Shown here: piece after piece, positions 1-8,944 of the stretch
Layout of the letters: each line of letters opens with the position of its first letter
How positions within the stretch are numbered: position 1 is the first letter of the stretch
NCBI RefSeq assembly: GCF_002277815.1
Contig: NZ_NKJI01000029.1
Span: 1-60,000 of the forward strand
Direction of reading: 5' to 3'
DNA: 60,000 nt
Source: Pseudomonas sp. ERMR1:02
GTDB taxonomy: Bacteria; Pseudomonadota; Gammaproteobacteria; Pseudomonadales; Pseudomonadaceae
Translations under genes and position numbers: made by a program
The notes under the pieces: model-generated
Database searches by the model: none
The model's input: the letters and a program-made list of their open reading frames with translations, nothing else
Told to the model about the DNA's origin: nothing

Positions 1-886
1 CCGCAAGCATTCGATTTCGGTCTGCAATTCGGCCAGGCGGAAGTGAATGACCTGGTTGTCGATCAGCGCATACCGAACGTCTTGCGCTCCTTGCAGTATT
101 CGATGGTGCTGTCGACGCAGTACTCCAAGCCCTTGATCATGTTCGCCGCGCCGAACAGGCGTTCCTCCTGGAACTGCACCATCTGCATCATGAACCCCGC
201 GCCTTCATGGCCGATGCGGTTGCGCTGCGGCACGCGCACGTTGTCGAAAACACTTGGGCGGTTTCCGAACTGCGCATGCCGAGCTTGTCCAGGTGTGAAC
301 TGAGGCTGATGCCAGGCGTGTTCATTGGCACCATGATCAGCGATTTGTTGATGTGCGGTTTGTCGTCCGAGGTGTTGGCCAACAGACAAATGAAATCGGC
401 GCTCGGTGAGTTGGTGATCCACATCTTGCTGCCGTTGATCACGTAGTCGTCGCCATCCTTGCGCGCGGTGGTTTTCAACCCGGCAACGTCGGAACCGGCA
501 CCGACTTCGGACACCCCGATGCAGCCGACCTGCTCGCCGCTGATTGCCGGGCGCAGAAACTCGTCGCGCAGCTCATCGGAGCCGAAACGTGCAAGGGCCG
601 GGGTGCACATGTCGGTCTGTACACCAATGGACATCGGAATGCCGCCGCAATGAATGGTGCCGAACTCTTCGGCGGCGACAATCGAGTAGCTGTAGTCCAG
701 CCCCATTCCGCCGAATTTTTCCGGTTTGGAAATCCCCAGCAGGCCAAGGTTGCCGGCCTTGCGGAAGATTTCGTGGATCGGAAAACGCCCGGCCTTTTCC
801 CATTCCTCGACGTGAGGGTTGATCTCGTGATCGACGAATTGGTGGATGGTGCGACGCAGTGCTTCGTGTTCCTGGGTGAAGATCAT
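1..886 (-). pseudogene. atuD: AtuD-like acyl-CoA (citronellyl-CoA) dehydrogenase, two frameshifts, 3' end outside window
   Basis: Flavin-dependent acyl-CoA dehydrogenase, by context the citronellyl-CoA dehydrogenase of the acyclic terpene (atu) pathway. The reading starts at ATG 886-884 (MIFTQEHEALRR), with an AGGAG ribosome site just upstream. It runs through typical acyl-CoA dehydrogenase blocks (GVSEVGAGSD, KMWITNSPSAD). The frame is lost at the A-run 247-250, where one extra base would restore VFFDNVRVP and continue to QEERLFGAANMIKG. It is lost again near base 68, where one extra base would join KTFGM to LIDNQVIHFRLAEL. The gene runs off the left edge. Order after atuA, atuB and atuC matches the P. 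aeruginosa atu operon. Both lesions may be sequencing errors rather than true decay. The substrate is inferred from context only. Confidence 0.75.
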
Positions 887-910
887 TTTTATTGTTCTCC
901 TGACGAACCC

Positions 911-1017
911 GATCGTTCCCACGCTCTGCGTGGGAACGCCTCAATGGACGCTCTGCGTCCGCTCTTGGGACGCAGAGCGTCCCGGGCTGCATTCCCACGC
1001 AGAGCGTGGGAACGATC
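911..1017. repeat. Composite palindromic intergenic repeat (CGTTCCCACGCTCTGCG type)
   Basis: A 107-base inverted repeat fills the atuC-atuD gap. Outer arms read GATCGTTCCCACGCTCTGCG and its complement, each of which is itself a hairpin. The centre holds a second nested inverted repeat (GACGCTCTGCGTCC against GGGACGCAGAGCGTC). It differs in sequence from the REP family found elsewhere in the window. It could stall or terminate transcription between atuC and atuD. Confidence 0.85.
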
Positions 1018-1019
1018 AA

Positions 1020-2634
1020 TCAAAACCGGGCGACACCAAAACTGTTGGCTTGCAGCGGCCGCACCTCGGCCTCATGACAAATATCCAGCAAATACCCGAG
1101 CAAGGTCCGGGTATCGCGCGGATCGATCAAACCGTCGTCCCACAGGTTGGCACTGCCGTAGAGCGCCGTGGACTGACTGTCGAGTTTCTGCGCGGTCACT
1201 TGTTCCAGCATGTCGAGCATTTTCGGGTCGGGCACCAGGCCATCCTTGGCCTGTTTGGCCTCGGTGACGATCCGCAGCACCTTGCCGGCCTGGGCGCCGC
1301 CCATCACTGCGGTGCGACTGTTGGGCCAGGCGAAGATGAAGCGCGGGTCGAGGCCGCGGCCGCACATCGCATAATTGCCCGCCCCATAGGAACCGCCGAC
1401 CACGATGGTGAGTTTCGGCACCCGAGCATTTGCTACTGCCTGGATCATCTTGGCGCCATGCTTTATCACGCCTTGCTGTTCCGATTCAGTGCCGACCATG
1501 AACCGGTGGTGTTGTGAAAAAACAGCAACGGCGTCTGGCTCTGATCACACAGCTGAATGAACTGTGCAGCCTTGCTCGCACCCTTGGGCGTGATCGGGCC
1601 ATTGTTGCCAATAAAGCCGCACGTGCGACCCTGGATTCTCAAATGACCGCAAACGGTCTGCTGATCGAACTCGACCTTGAATTCGAGGAAGCTCGAGCCA
1701 TCGGCGATACGGGCGATGATTTCGCGTACGTCGTAAGGTTTTTTCGGATCATCCGGGATCAGCCCCAGCAGTTCATCGATGGGATAGAGCGGTTCTTCCC
1801 ACTGCGGTTCAGGGAGCCACGGCAGTTGATCGTTCCATGACAGCAGGCTGACGATCTCGCGTACTGACGCACACCATCGGCATCATTTTCGGCCAGGTAT
1901 TCGGCAGTGCCGGCGATTTGCGCGTGCATCTCGGCGCCGCCCAGTTCTTCGTCGGTAGCGACTTCGCCAGTGGCAGCCTTGAGCAGCGGGGGACCAGCGA
2001 GAAACAGCTTGGCCTTGCCGCGCACCACCACCATGTAGTCCGACAACCCTGGCTGATACGCGCCGCCCGCCGTGGCCGAGCCGTGCACGACGGTAATCTG
2101 CGGCAGGCCCATGGCCGACATCCGCGCCTGATTGGCAAAGCTGCGCGCGCCTTCGACAAAAATCTCCGCCGCATAGTTGAGGTTGGCGCCGCCGCTTTCG
2201 GCGAGGGTAATCACCGGCAATTTGTTTTCCATGGCGATCTGTTGCAGGCGCAGGGATTTTTTCAAACCGCTGGGGGAGATGGTCCCTCCCTTGATCGCGC
2301 TGTTGTTAGCCACCACAAGCGCACGCACGCCGGACACATAGCCGATACCGGCGATCAAGCCGCCACCGGCCGAGCTGCCGTCCTTATCATCGTGCAGCTT
2401 ATAGCCGGCCAGGCTCGCCAGTTCGAGGAACGGCGCGCCGGGGTCCAGCAGCAGGTTGAGGCGTTCTCGGGGCAGCAATTGCCCGCGCTTGTCGAACTTG
2501 GTTTTGGCCTCGGCTGCCTTGTTCAACAGGTTCTGTTCGAGCGCTCGGACTTGCTCGATGCCCACCAGCATCGCCGCGCGATTGCGGGCGAACTGTTCGC
2601 TGTTGGGGTCAAGTTGCGACTGAATCACCGGCAT
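1020..2634 (-). pseudogene. atuC: AtuC-like geranyl-CoA carboxylase, carboxyltransferase (beta) subunit, two frameshifts
   Basis: Biotin-dependent carboxyltransferase subunit that moves carboxyl from biotin to an acyl-CoA; in the atu pathway the substrate is geranyl-CoA. The first frame covers residues 1-262 (LPRERLNLLLDPG, SGGANLNYAAEIF, HGSATAGGAYQPG). The last covers GTESEQQGVIKHGAKM to the stop at 1020, with VVGGSYGAGNYAMCGR. One base is missing at about 1861 and one in the A-run 1501-1502; adding both gives a single frame of about 538 residues, a normal length for this family. The ATG at 2634 lies 3 bases after the atuB stop. The methylcrotonyl-CoA enzyme LiuB is the close alternative; the atuA and atuB neighbours favour AtuC. 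Confidence 0.8.
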
Positions 2635-2637
2635 GGG

Positions 2638-3506
2638 TTATTCCTTGTCCTTGAGGACGTCCGGAAGGTACGCGCGATGAAAACCGTTGTACGACTCACT
2701 GTTCGTCGCCTTGTGAATCGGCCACGCCCGCCCGCCGAGGCTAGCCGCACCGTCAATGCGCAAAGTGCTACCGCTGATAAACGCCGCCGCCGGGCTCAGC
2801 AGAAACACGATCGCCGCGCTGACTTCCGATTCGGTGCCGATGCGCTTGAGCGGCACGTGTTCGCGCAAGGTCGGAATCACCGCCTTGAATGCACCTTCGT
2901 AGGTGTCCATGCCGCTGGAGGCGACCCAGCCCGGCGCCACGGCGTTGACCCGGACCCCGGCATAACCCCACTCAAAGGCCGCAGTCTTGGTCAGGTTGTC
3001 CATGCCCGAACGCGCCGCGCCGGAGTGACCCATGCCAGGCATACCACCCCACATGTCGGCGAGCATGTTGACGATGGCGCCACCGTGCTTGCTCATTGAC
3101 TGGTTGAACACTTCCCGGGCCATCAGGAAACCGCCCACCAGATTGGTGCGCATCACGGTTTCGAAACCTTTCTGGTTGATCGACGCCAGCGGCGACGGGT
3201 ATTGCCCGCCGGCATTGTTGACCAGGCCGTGGATCGGTCCGTGCTTGCGGACCAGTTCGCTGACCAGGTACGAAACCGCTTCTTCCTCGCGGATATCGCA
3301 GGTGCTCCAGTCAGCCTTGCCACCGTCTTCAGCAATCTCGGCGGCGACAGCTTTCAGTTTGTCGGCCTTGCGCCCGACCAGCAGCACATGCGCGCCGAGG
3401 GCCGCCAGTTCGTGAGCGGTGCAGCGGCCGATGCCACTGCCGCCGCCGGTGACGATGACGGTAAAGCCTGCAACAGATCGGCTTTGAAAATCGAATCGTA
3501 GGCCAT
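2638..3506 (-). pseudogene. atuB: AtuB-like short-chain dehydrogenase, one frameshift near the start
   Basis: Classical NAD(P)-dependent short-chain dehydrogenase, the second gene of the atu operon. The frame beginning at ATG 3506 (MAYDSIFKADLLQ) is lost at the CC at 3467-3468. One more C would give GFTVIVTGGGSGIG, the Rossmann glycine motif, and then LLVGRKADKLKAV. The C-terminal part is intact: LVNNAGGQYPSPL and an active-site region with a serine at SGAARSGMDNLTK, where the usual YxxxK tyrosine is replaced by S/G context. Repaired length is about 289 residues. Its exact reaction in terpene degradation is not established. It is 12 bases from atuA and 3 bases from atuC, so the genes are one transcript. 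Confidence 0.78.
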
Positions 3507-3518
3507 GGCGGCAGTCCT

Positions 3519-5320
3519 CTAGTTGACCTGGTCGGCGATGCGCTGCGGCACCGGAATCTGGATTTCCAGCAATTGCTGGGCGAAAGCCTTGCCTTGCGGG
3601 TCGATGCGCAGGCTGGCGACGCCACCGCCACCGAGGGCGTTTTCCAGGAGAAAATTAAGGCTATGGGTGGCGGGCAAATACCAGCGCTCGACGCGTCCGT
3701 GGATCGGGTCGAGGACATGGCTCATCCAGTCGACGATCACTTCGGGAGTCAACGCCTCGGCGATCCACGGCAGGAACTCGGGATCGCGGGCCATGACCCC
3801 GATGTTGCTGTGGTTACCCTTGTCGCCCGAGCGGGCCACGGCGAGTTTGACCAGGGCGACGCTGGCATCGGCCGGGCCATTGGTTTGGGTGGTTCGAACG
3901 GTGCGGGCAAGTCGCGGGTATCGAGCACATCCAGCGCGGGCAGGGCGCATGGGTGGCACTGGCCCATAAGATCAATTTCCATCGTGCAGGTAGCTTTGTC
4001 GACAAGGAATGAGAACAGCCGGATCAGCGGATACACCGTCGGCCGGCCGCCGACGATACCGGTCAGCCCTGGCGCCATGCCGGTGGCGGCCTGGGCGATT
4101 TCCCGGGAGAACACAATCAACGCCTGCTTGTCCGGATGGCGCACGGCGAGCTTGATCACCACTTCGCGACTGTCCTGGCGCTGGCCGTGGGGGCCGTAGG
4201 TGGCTTCACTGCCGAGTAGTTCGATGTTCACCTCGCTGTATGGCGCCCAACCGCGTTCAGCGAATATTTGCGAAGTCTTGTTGATGATCGCCGCGCTCAC
4301 ACGCCGGGCCTTGTCGACCGCATCAATACCCGCGATCAGGCAACTGGCGGTGCAACGAAAGCCCTGCGGATACGTGGCGCTGACCTTGTACTGATCGGTC
4401 GGCGGTAAACCTTTTGCGCCGTGCACCTGAACGGCGTTTTTGCCTTGCTGCACGAGTTTGACCCGGGTGAAATCACAAACCACGTCGGGCAGTAGGTAGG
4501 CGCGAGGATCACCGATCTCATAGAGCATCTGCTCGCCGACCGTCAGCGGCGTGACCAAACCACCTGTGCCTTCGGGTTTACTGACGATGAACTGACTGTC
4601 GGCGCTGACTTCGACGATGGGAAAACCGATGTGCTCGTAGTCGGGTACATCGCGCCAATCGGTAAAATTGCCCCCGGTGCACTGGGCGCCGCATTCGATG
4701 ATGTGCCCGGCCAGCGCAGCCTGGGCCAACTTGTCGTAGTCATGCCACGACCATTTGAACTCATGCACCAGCGCGGCGCTGACCACAGCGCTGTCGACCA
4801 CGCGCCCGGTGATCACGATGTCCGCCCCCAAACGCAATGCTTCGACGATGCCCGGCGCGCCGAGGTAGGCATTGGTCGAGACGCACATCGGTGGCAGTGG
4901 GGCGCCGCTGAACATTTCATGGATGCCGCGAGTGCTGAGCTGTTTGAACTGCGGTTGCAGGTCGTCACCGAGCAACACGGCGATCTTTAATGTGACCCCG
5001 GCCTTGTCGCAGGCCGCTTGCAAGGCGGCGGCGCAGGCCTGTGGATTGACCCCGCCGGCATTACTGATGACGCGGATTTTTTGCTCCGCGAGTTGTGTAA
5101 GCAGCGGGCTCAAGACTTCGACGAGGTCGCTGGCGTAACCGGAGTGGGGATCTTTCATCCGCGCACCGGCCATGATCGACATCGTAATTTCAGCCAGGTA
5201 ATCGAACACCAGATAGTCCAGGTGTCCGCCTTCCACCAATTGCGCGGCGGCGGTCGAAGTGTCGCCCCAGAAGGCGCTGGCGCAACCGATGCGAATTGTT
5301 TTGGGCGCAGTCAATTCCAT
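3519..5320 (-). pseudogene. atuA: AtuA-like acyclic terpene utilisation protein, one frameshift
   Basis: First gene of the acyclic terpene utilisation operon. The family (DUF1446) is required for growth on citronellol/geraniol but has no defined reaction. ATG 5320 is chosen because GGAGG sits 5 bases upstream; an ORF 13 codons longer lacks a better site. The frame MELTAPKTIRIGCASAFWGD is open until the GG at 3882-3883. One more G there joins FEPPKP to NGPADASVALVKLAVA and the C-terminal domain with ARSGDKGNHSNIG, ending at 3519. Repaired length is about 600 residues, as expected. The likely operator lies 32 to 91 bases upstream of the start codon. Confidence 0.82.
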
Positions 5321-5351
5321 AACCACCTCCGACAGACGTGTTTCGAGACTA

Positions 5352-5411
5352 CCAAGCAAGCGCTTGGTTTGTAAATGCCTGAAATATCTTCAGCCCGAGC
5401 GCTTGCTTGGT
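5352..5411. promoter_or_regulatory. Two-copy inverted operator between atuA and the TetR gene (AtuR-type)
   Basis: CCAAGCAAGCGCTTGG at 5352-5367 on the plus strand recurs as CCAAGCAAGCGCTCG on the minus strand at 5397-5411. Each copy contains an AAGCGCTT-type palindrome. The pair lies between divergent atuA and the TetR gene and close to the atuA start, the usual place for a repressor operator. AtuR of P. aeruginosa is known to bind inverted repeats in the equivalent gap. The assignment here is by inference. Confidence 0.65.
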
Positions 5412-5451
5412 TGCCAATGCCAGCTTAAATTGCCCGCGCAACCGCACGAAA

Positions 5452-5553
5452 CTGTAGGAGCGAGCTCGCTCGCGAAGGATGTGAGGACGCAGAGTGCATT
5501 CAGGCTGAACGCGTCATCGTTAACGTCCATCGCGAGCGAGCTCGCTCCTACAT
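5452..5553. repeat. REP doublet
   Basis: Two REP hairpins in inverted orientation: CTGTAGGAGCGAGCTCGCTC and, 60 bases on, its complement ending CTCGCTCCTACA. They lie in the atuA-TetR gap downstream of the operator pair, so they form part of the TetR 5' region. Confidence 0.9.
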
Positions 5554-5594
5554 GATGGGTGGCGTATAGATTGATCGACTGTAGGAGAGAACGG

Positions 5595-6218
5595 GTGGAC
5601 GAGCAAAAAGCCCTGAGGGTCATGCGCGATTTGGTCGACAACGGCCAGTTGACCGATCCGGACAGCGCCCGTGGCAAGCTGCTGCAAGTGGCGGCTCACC
5701 TGTTTCGCAATAAAGGCTATGAGCGCACCACCGTGCGCGACCTGGCCGGCGCCGTGGGTATTCAGTCCGGGAGCATTTTCCATCACTTTAAAAGCAAGGA
5801 CGAAATCCTGCGGGCAGTGATGGAAGAGACGATCCGCTACAACACCGCGTTGATGCGTGCGGCCATCGCCGAGGCCGACAGCGTTCGCGAGCGAGTACTG
5901 GCGCTGATCCGCTGCGAATTGCAATCGATCATGGGCGGCAGCGGCGAGGCCATGGCGGTGCTGGTCTACGAATGGCGCTCACTGTCCGAGGACGGCCAGG
6001 CAAAAGTCCTGGCGCTGCGGGACATCTATGAAGACATCTGGCTGCAGGTGCTGGGTGAGGCCAAGAGCGCCGGTTTCATCCGCGGTGATGTATTTGTCAC
6101 CCGGCGTTTCCTCACCGGAGCGCTGTCCTGGACCACCACTTGGTTTCGCGCCGATGGCAGCATGAGCCTCGATCAGTTGGCCGATGAGGCGCTGATTCTG
6201 GTGCTGGAGGAAAAATAA
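5595..6218 (+). CDS. atuR: TetR-family repressor, probably AtuR
   Basis: DNA-binding repressor of 207 residues that by position controls the divergent atu operon. GTG 5595 is chosen as start because AGGAGAG ends 6 bases upstream; the earlier in-frame ATG lies inside a REP tail. A TetR helix-turn-helix is visible at residues 25-65 (AAHLFRNKGYERTTVRDLAG, GSIFHHFKSKDEIL). The remainder is an alpha-helical ligand-binding domain. The gene appears intact although its target operon is frameshifted. The ligand would be a terpenoyl-CoA if it is AtuR; that is inferred. Confidence 0.8.
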   Translation: MDEQKALRVMRDLVDNGQLTDPDSARGKLLQVAAHLFRNKGYERTTVRDLAGAVGIQSGSIFHHFKSKDEILRAVMEETIRYNTALMRAAIAEADSVRERVLALIRCELQSIMGGSGEAMAVLVYEWRSLSEDGQAKVLALRDIYEDIWLQVLGEAKSAGFIRGDVFVTRRFLTGALSWTTTWFRADGSMSLDQLADEALILVLEEK

Positions 6219-6309
6219 TAAGTTTGTGTTGGTCGGCAGGAAACTGGCTAACTGTGCAAAACCTAGCGTGAATGCATTGATGCAGTATTTTGGGGAGTGG
6301 GTCGTTTTG

Positions 6310-7113
6310 ATGTCTTCGCCAATTCGGACGGCTTTGCGGCTTTTGCTGGCAGCGCTTGCGGCGTTATGGGTGATGCCGTCCCAGGCTGCACAACTGGTGC
6401 GCATTGGTGCCGCACACTTTCCTCCTTATACCGTGCGCCCGGAAACCGGCGCCGACACGGGCCTGCTGCCGCAACTGGTCGAGGCGCTCAATGCCCTGCA
6501 AAGCGACTATCAATTCGTGTTGGTGCCCACTTCCATTCCCAGGCGCTTTGGTGACTTCAAGCAAGCCCGGGTGGATATGGCGATCTTCGAAAACCCCGAG
6601 TGGGGCTGGAAAGATATCCCGCACATCGCTGTCGATATGGGCCTGGAGGACGCTGAGATATTCGTCGCGCAGCGCCAGCCCGAAGGCCGGCCGGTTCGCC
6701 AGCAAGACTACTTTGATGACCTGACGGGCAAGCGTCTGGCGCTGTTCAGCGGTTACCACTACGAGTTCGCCAGCTTCAACGCCGAACCCAAATACCTCGC
6801 CACCCACTACAACGCCACGTTGACCTACTCCCATGACAGTAACCTGCTGATGGTGCTGCGAGGCCGCGCCGACATCGCCCTGGTCACGCGCTCCTACTTG
6901 AGCGACTACTTTTTACGCAATATGAAAGTCGCTGATCAGTTGCTGGTGTCCGATCGTATCGACCAGCTTTATCACCATTACGCGATCCTGCGCCCGACCG
7001 CACCGATCACTGGCGAGGCGTTCGGCAAATTGCTTCAGGGGTTGCGGGACAATGGCCAGATGCTGAGGATTTTTGATCCATACAAGATTGCAATTGTGCC
7101 GGTTCCGCGGTGA
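6310..7113 (+). CDS. Periplasmic solute-binding protein, amino-acid type (SBP family 3)
   Basis: Exported protein of 267 residues with a signal peptide (MSSPIRTALRLLLAALAALW, cleavage after SQA), followed by an SBP-bac-3-like fold (IGAAHFPPYTVRPETGADTG, GLLPQLVEALNAL). The start is ATG 6310 behind GGGGAG; the longer upstream reading has no signal peptide at its N-terminus. No permease or ATPase genes are adjacent. It could therefore be an orphan binding protein or a sensory input for a receptor encoded elsewhere. The ligand cannot be told from sequence. Confidence 0.75.
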   Translation: MSSPIRTALRLLLAALAALWVMPSQAAQLVRIGAAHFPPYTVRPETGADTGLLPQLVEALNALQSDYQFVLVPTSIPRRFGDFKQARVDMAIFENPEWGWKDIPHIAVDMGLEDAEIFVAQRQPEGRPVRQQDYFDDLTGKRLALFSGYHYEFASFNAEPKYLATHYNATLTYSHDSNLLMVLRGRADIALVTRSYLSDYFLRNMKVADQLLVSDRIDQLYHHYAILRPTAPITGEAFGKLLQGLRDNGQMLRIFDPYKIAIVPVPR

Positions 7114-7205
7114 CTGCCTCAGACACATTGGGATTGGGTGAATATCCATTTTTAAGGTGATGGCTGCTGGCGGTTTCGCTCTTACAGCGAGTCACTTGGA
7201 AGAGC

Positions 7206-7275
7206 CTGTAGGAGCAAAGCTTGCTCGCGATGGCGCCTGGTACGCCGCCATCGCGAGCAAGCTTTGCTCCTACAG
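7206..7275. repeat. REP doublet with short loop
   Basis: CTGTAGGAGCAAAGCTTGCT at the left end is matched by its complement AGCAAGCTTTGCTCCTACAG at the right end, with only about 20 bases between the arms. The whole unit can fold as a single long hairpin. Confidence 0.9.
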
Positions 7276-7380
7276 AGAACCTGCGCTCGGCCTCTCGATG
7301 GGGCAAGCAGATCAAAAGCCAAATCAAAAGCGCGCGAGGCGGCCTGACAGCCGACCTGATTGCGTGGATGACTCGTTCCA

Positions 7381-7483
7381 CTGTAGGAGCGAGCCTGCTC
7401 GCGAAAAACGTCCAGACAACGCGTTCATTCAGACAGGTCGAGTTATCGTTGACGTCCATCGCGAGCAAGCATCGCTCCTACAG
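7381..7483. repeat. REP doublet (central unit of the nested block)
   Basis: CTGTAGGAGCGAGCCTGCTC at the left and GCGAGCAAGCATCGCTCCTA at the right. The arms are imperfectly matched (GAGCCTGCTC against GAGCAAGCATCGCTC). It lies inside the perfect 26-base inverted repeat at 7335-7360 and 7503-7528. Confidence 0.88.
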
Positions 7484-7740
7484 AGGAACGCGTTCATTCG
7501 AAATCAGGTCGGCTGTCAGGCCGCCTCGCTTTGTTTTTGATCCATGCGCCCCGTTAAACCACGATGGCCGGAGTGAGGGCATGCCGAGCCACAGCGAGGC
7601 ACCGAGTGGTGGGGCAAGAGCGTTTGGTTACTTTGCGCCGGGCGGCGTTCCGCTTTTCAAAGTGACCCGCTGTAAAAGCGGAACCTTAAGTCGCCGTTAC
7701 CGAAGAAACGGATATGCACACCGACTTAATCGGATTCTCT

Positions 7741-7764
7741 TAAATTTCCCGCCTCGGCTCACGT
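7741..7764 (+). promoter_or_regulatory. PvdS (iron-starvation) promoter box of pvdY
   Basis: TAAAT at 7741-7745, exactly 16 bases, then CGT at 7762-7764: a perfect match to the TAAAT-N16-CGT promoter recognised by PvdS-type sigma factors. It lies 41 bases before the pvdY start codon. Confidence 0.85.
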
Positions 7765-7804
7765 CCCATCGTTGAACTGTCGACGATTATCGTGAGCCCG
7801 ACCC

Positions 7805-8809
7805 ATGTCCAATCTGAATGACCTGACTACCCTGGCCTTACCCACAGGCGGCAGTCTCGTAGCTGATGAAACCGAAAACCGGCTGAGTCTGAGCCTCGAA
7901 GGCCAACCGCTGATCGAGCTGCAGCTAACCCGAGACCCCGAGCTGCAGTTGCAACTGGAAGAAGGCGGCCGCCCTGCCAACCAGGCCATCTGGGCTGCCT
8001 GTTACTGGCTGTTCGCCCGTGACCCGGCTCGCCAACGCCTGACCTGGCGACTCGATGAAACCCCGACTGAGGCGTTACTCAGCGGCCTGCTGATCCCCAC
8101 CGAAACGGTTGGTCAATATCGCTGCGAGCGCACCTTGTTCTGGCAGTTGCCGCAACCCTGGCTGGCGCTGCCCAGCAGTTATCCACAACAAATGGTCATC
8201 AGTGGCGGCAAGCGTCATCCGCTGCGGCCGTTGAAGCCACGGGGCGAGGTCTATCGGCGTTTCGATGTGCGGTTGGGGATGTGGATTTCCCTGCGTACGG
8301 TGGACATCGACCTGGACCTGACCCGTTTCAATCGTTGGCAGAACAGCCCGCGAGTCGCGAGTTTCTGGCAGGAGGAGGGCAGCCTCGAACAGCATCGCGA
8401 GTACCTGAGCAAACTCGAAGATGACCCTCACACCCTGACACTGATCGGTTGTTTCGACGATCAGCCGTTCGCCTATTTCGAAGCCTATTGGGCCAAGGAA
8501 GATCGCATCGCACCGTTCTTTGATGCCGGTGATTACGACCGTGGCATTCACATGCTGGTGGGCGAAGAAAACCAGCGTGGCCCACATAAGGTGGCGAGCT
8601 GGTTATCGGCGCTGGTGCATTTCCTGTTTCTCGATGATCCGCGTACCCAGCGGGTGGTCGCCGAGCCGCGCGCCGACAACGGCAAGATGATCGGATACAT
8701 GCAGGGTCAGCGATTCCATTGCGAGAAAGAATTCGACTTCCCGCACAAGCGCGCCGCGTTGATGGTGCTGGGGCGTGAGCGGTTTTTTGAACGGTGTGAG
8801 TTGGCTTGA
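7805..8809 (+). CDS. pvdY: Siderophore N-acetyltransferase, IucB/PvdY family
   Basis: GNAT-fold enzyme of 334 residues related to the aerobactin acetylase IucB and to PvdY-type hydroxyornithine acetylases. The N-terminal half is divergent. The C-terminal acetyltransferase domain (about residues 165-325) shows FNRWQNSPRVASFWQEEG, FAYFEAYWAKEDRIAP and a CoA-site region HKVASWLSALVHFLFLDDP. A perfect PvdS promoter upstream ties it to pyoverdine production. Role by family: acetylation of N5-hydroxyornithine for the hydroxamate groups of the peptide. Its presence suggests, but does not prove, a pyoverdine carrying acetyl-hydroxyornithine. It converges on pvdS across a perfect inverted repeat. Confidence 0.82.
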   Translation: MSNLNDLTTLALPTGGSLVADETENRLSLSLEGQPLIELQLTRDPELQLQLEEGGRPANQAIWAACYWLFARDPARQRLTWRLDETPTEALLSGLLIPTETVGQYRCERTLFWQLPQPWLALPSSYPQQMVISGGKRHPLRPLKPRGEVYRRFDVRLGMWISLRTVDIDLDLTRFNRWQNSPRVASFWQEEGSLEQHREYLSKLEDDPHTLTLIGCFDDQPFAYFEAYWAKEDRIAPFFDAGDYDRGIHMLVGEENQRGPHKVASWLSALVHFLFLDDPRTQRVVAEPRADNGKMIGYMQGQRFHCEKEFDFPHKRAALMVLGRERFFERCELA

Positions 8810-8848
8810 TACGGTGGGCTCAAGATCTGTATTGATCTTGAGTCAGTC

Positions 8849-8940
8849 TTCGCGGGCAAGCCTCGCTCCTACAGGTTTTGCGGCTGGATCATAGATTTCG
8901 ATTCACCGCAAAACCTGTAGGAGCGAGGCTTGCCCGCGAA
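8849..8940. repeat. REP doublet with perfect 35-base arms between convergent pvdY and pvdS
   Basis: The arms 8849-8883 and 8906-8940 are perfect complements over 35 bases, more than the usual REP match, because the flanking CTGTAGG/GTTTTGCGG is also mirrored. It sits exactly between two convergent genes. A bidirectional terminator or mRNA-end stabiliser is likely, though no U-tract is present. Confidence 0.88.
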
Positions 8941-8944
8941 GCTT

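Larger units (their letters stand above)
7137..7722. repeat. Nested inverted-repeat block with two REP doublets (non-coding, 0.6 kb)
   Basis: This gene-free block has three layers. An outer imperfect inverted repeat of about 63 bases (7137-7199 against 7658-7722) shares TTACAGCG-GTCACTT. An inner, perfect 26-base inverted repeat lies at 7335-7360 and 7503-7528 (core GGCGGCCTGACAGCCGACC), with GATCAAAA tails outside it. REP pairs sit between and inside these (7206-7275 and 7381-7483). Short open frames here are products of the palindromes, not genes. The 3' edge ends next to the pvdY promoter. Confidence 0.85.

Noticed and set aside
1918..3099. 393-residue plus-strand frame opposite atuC and atuB
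   Set aside because: Shadow of the carboxyltransferase and SDR frames; no recognisable protein.
7221..7775. 184-residue frame in the nested repeat block
   Set aside because: Built from REP and other palindromes and overlapping the pvdY promoter; no ribosome site.
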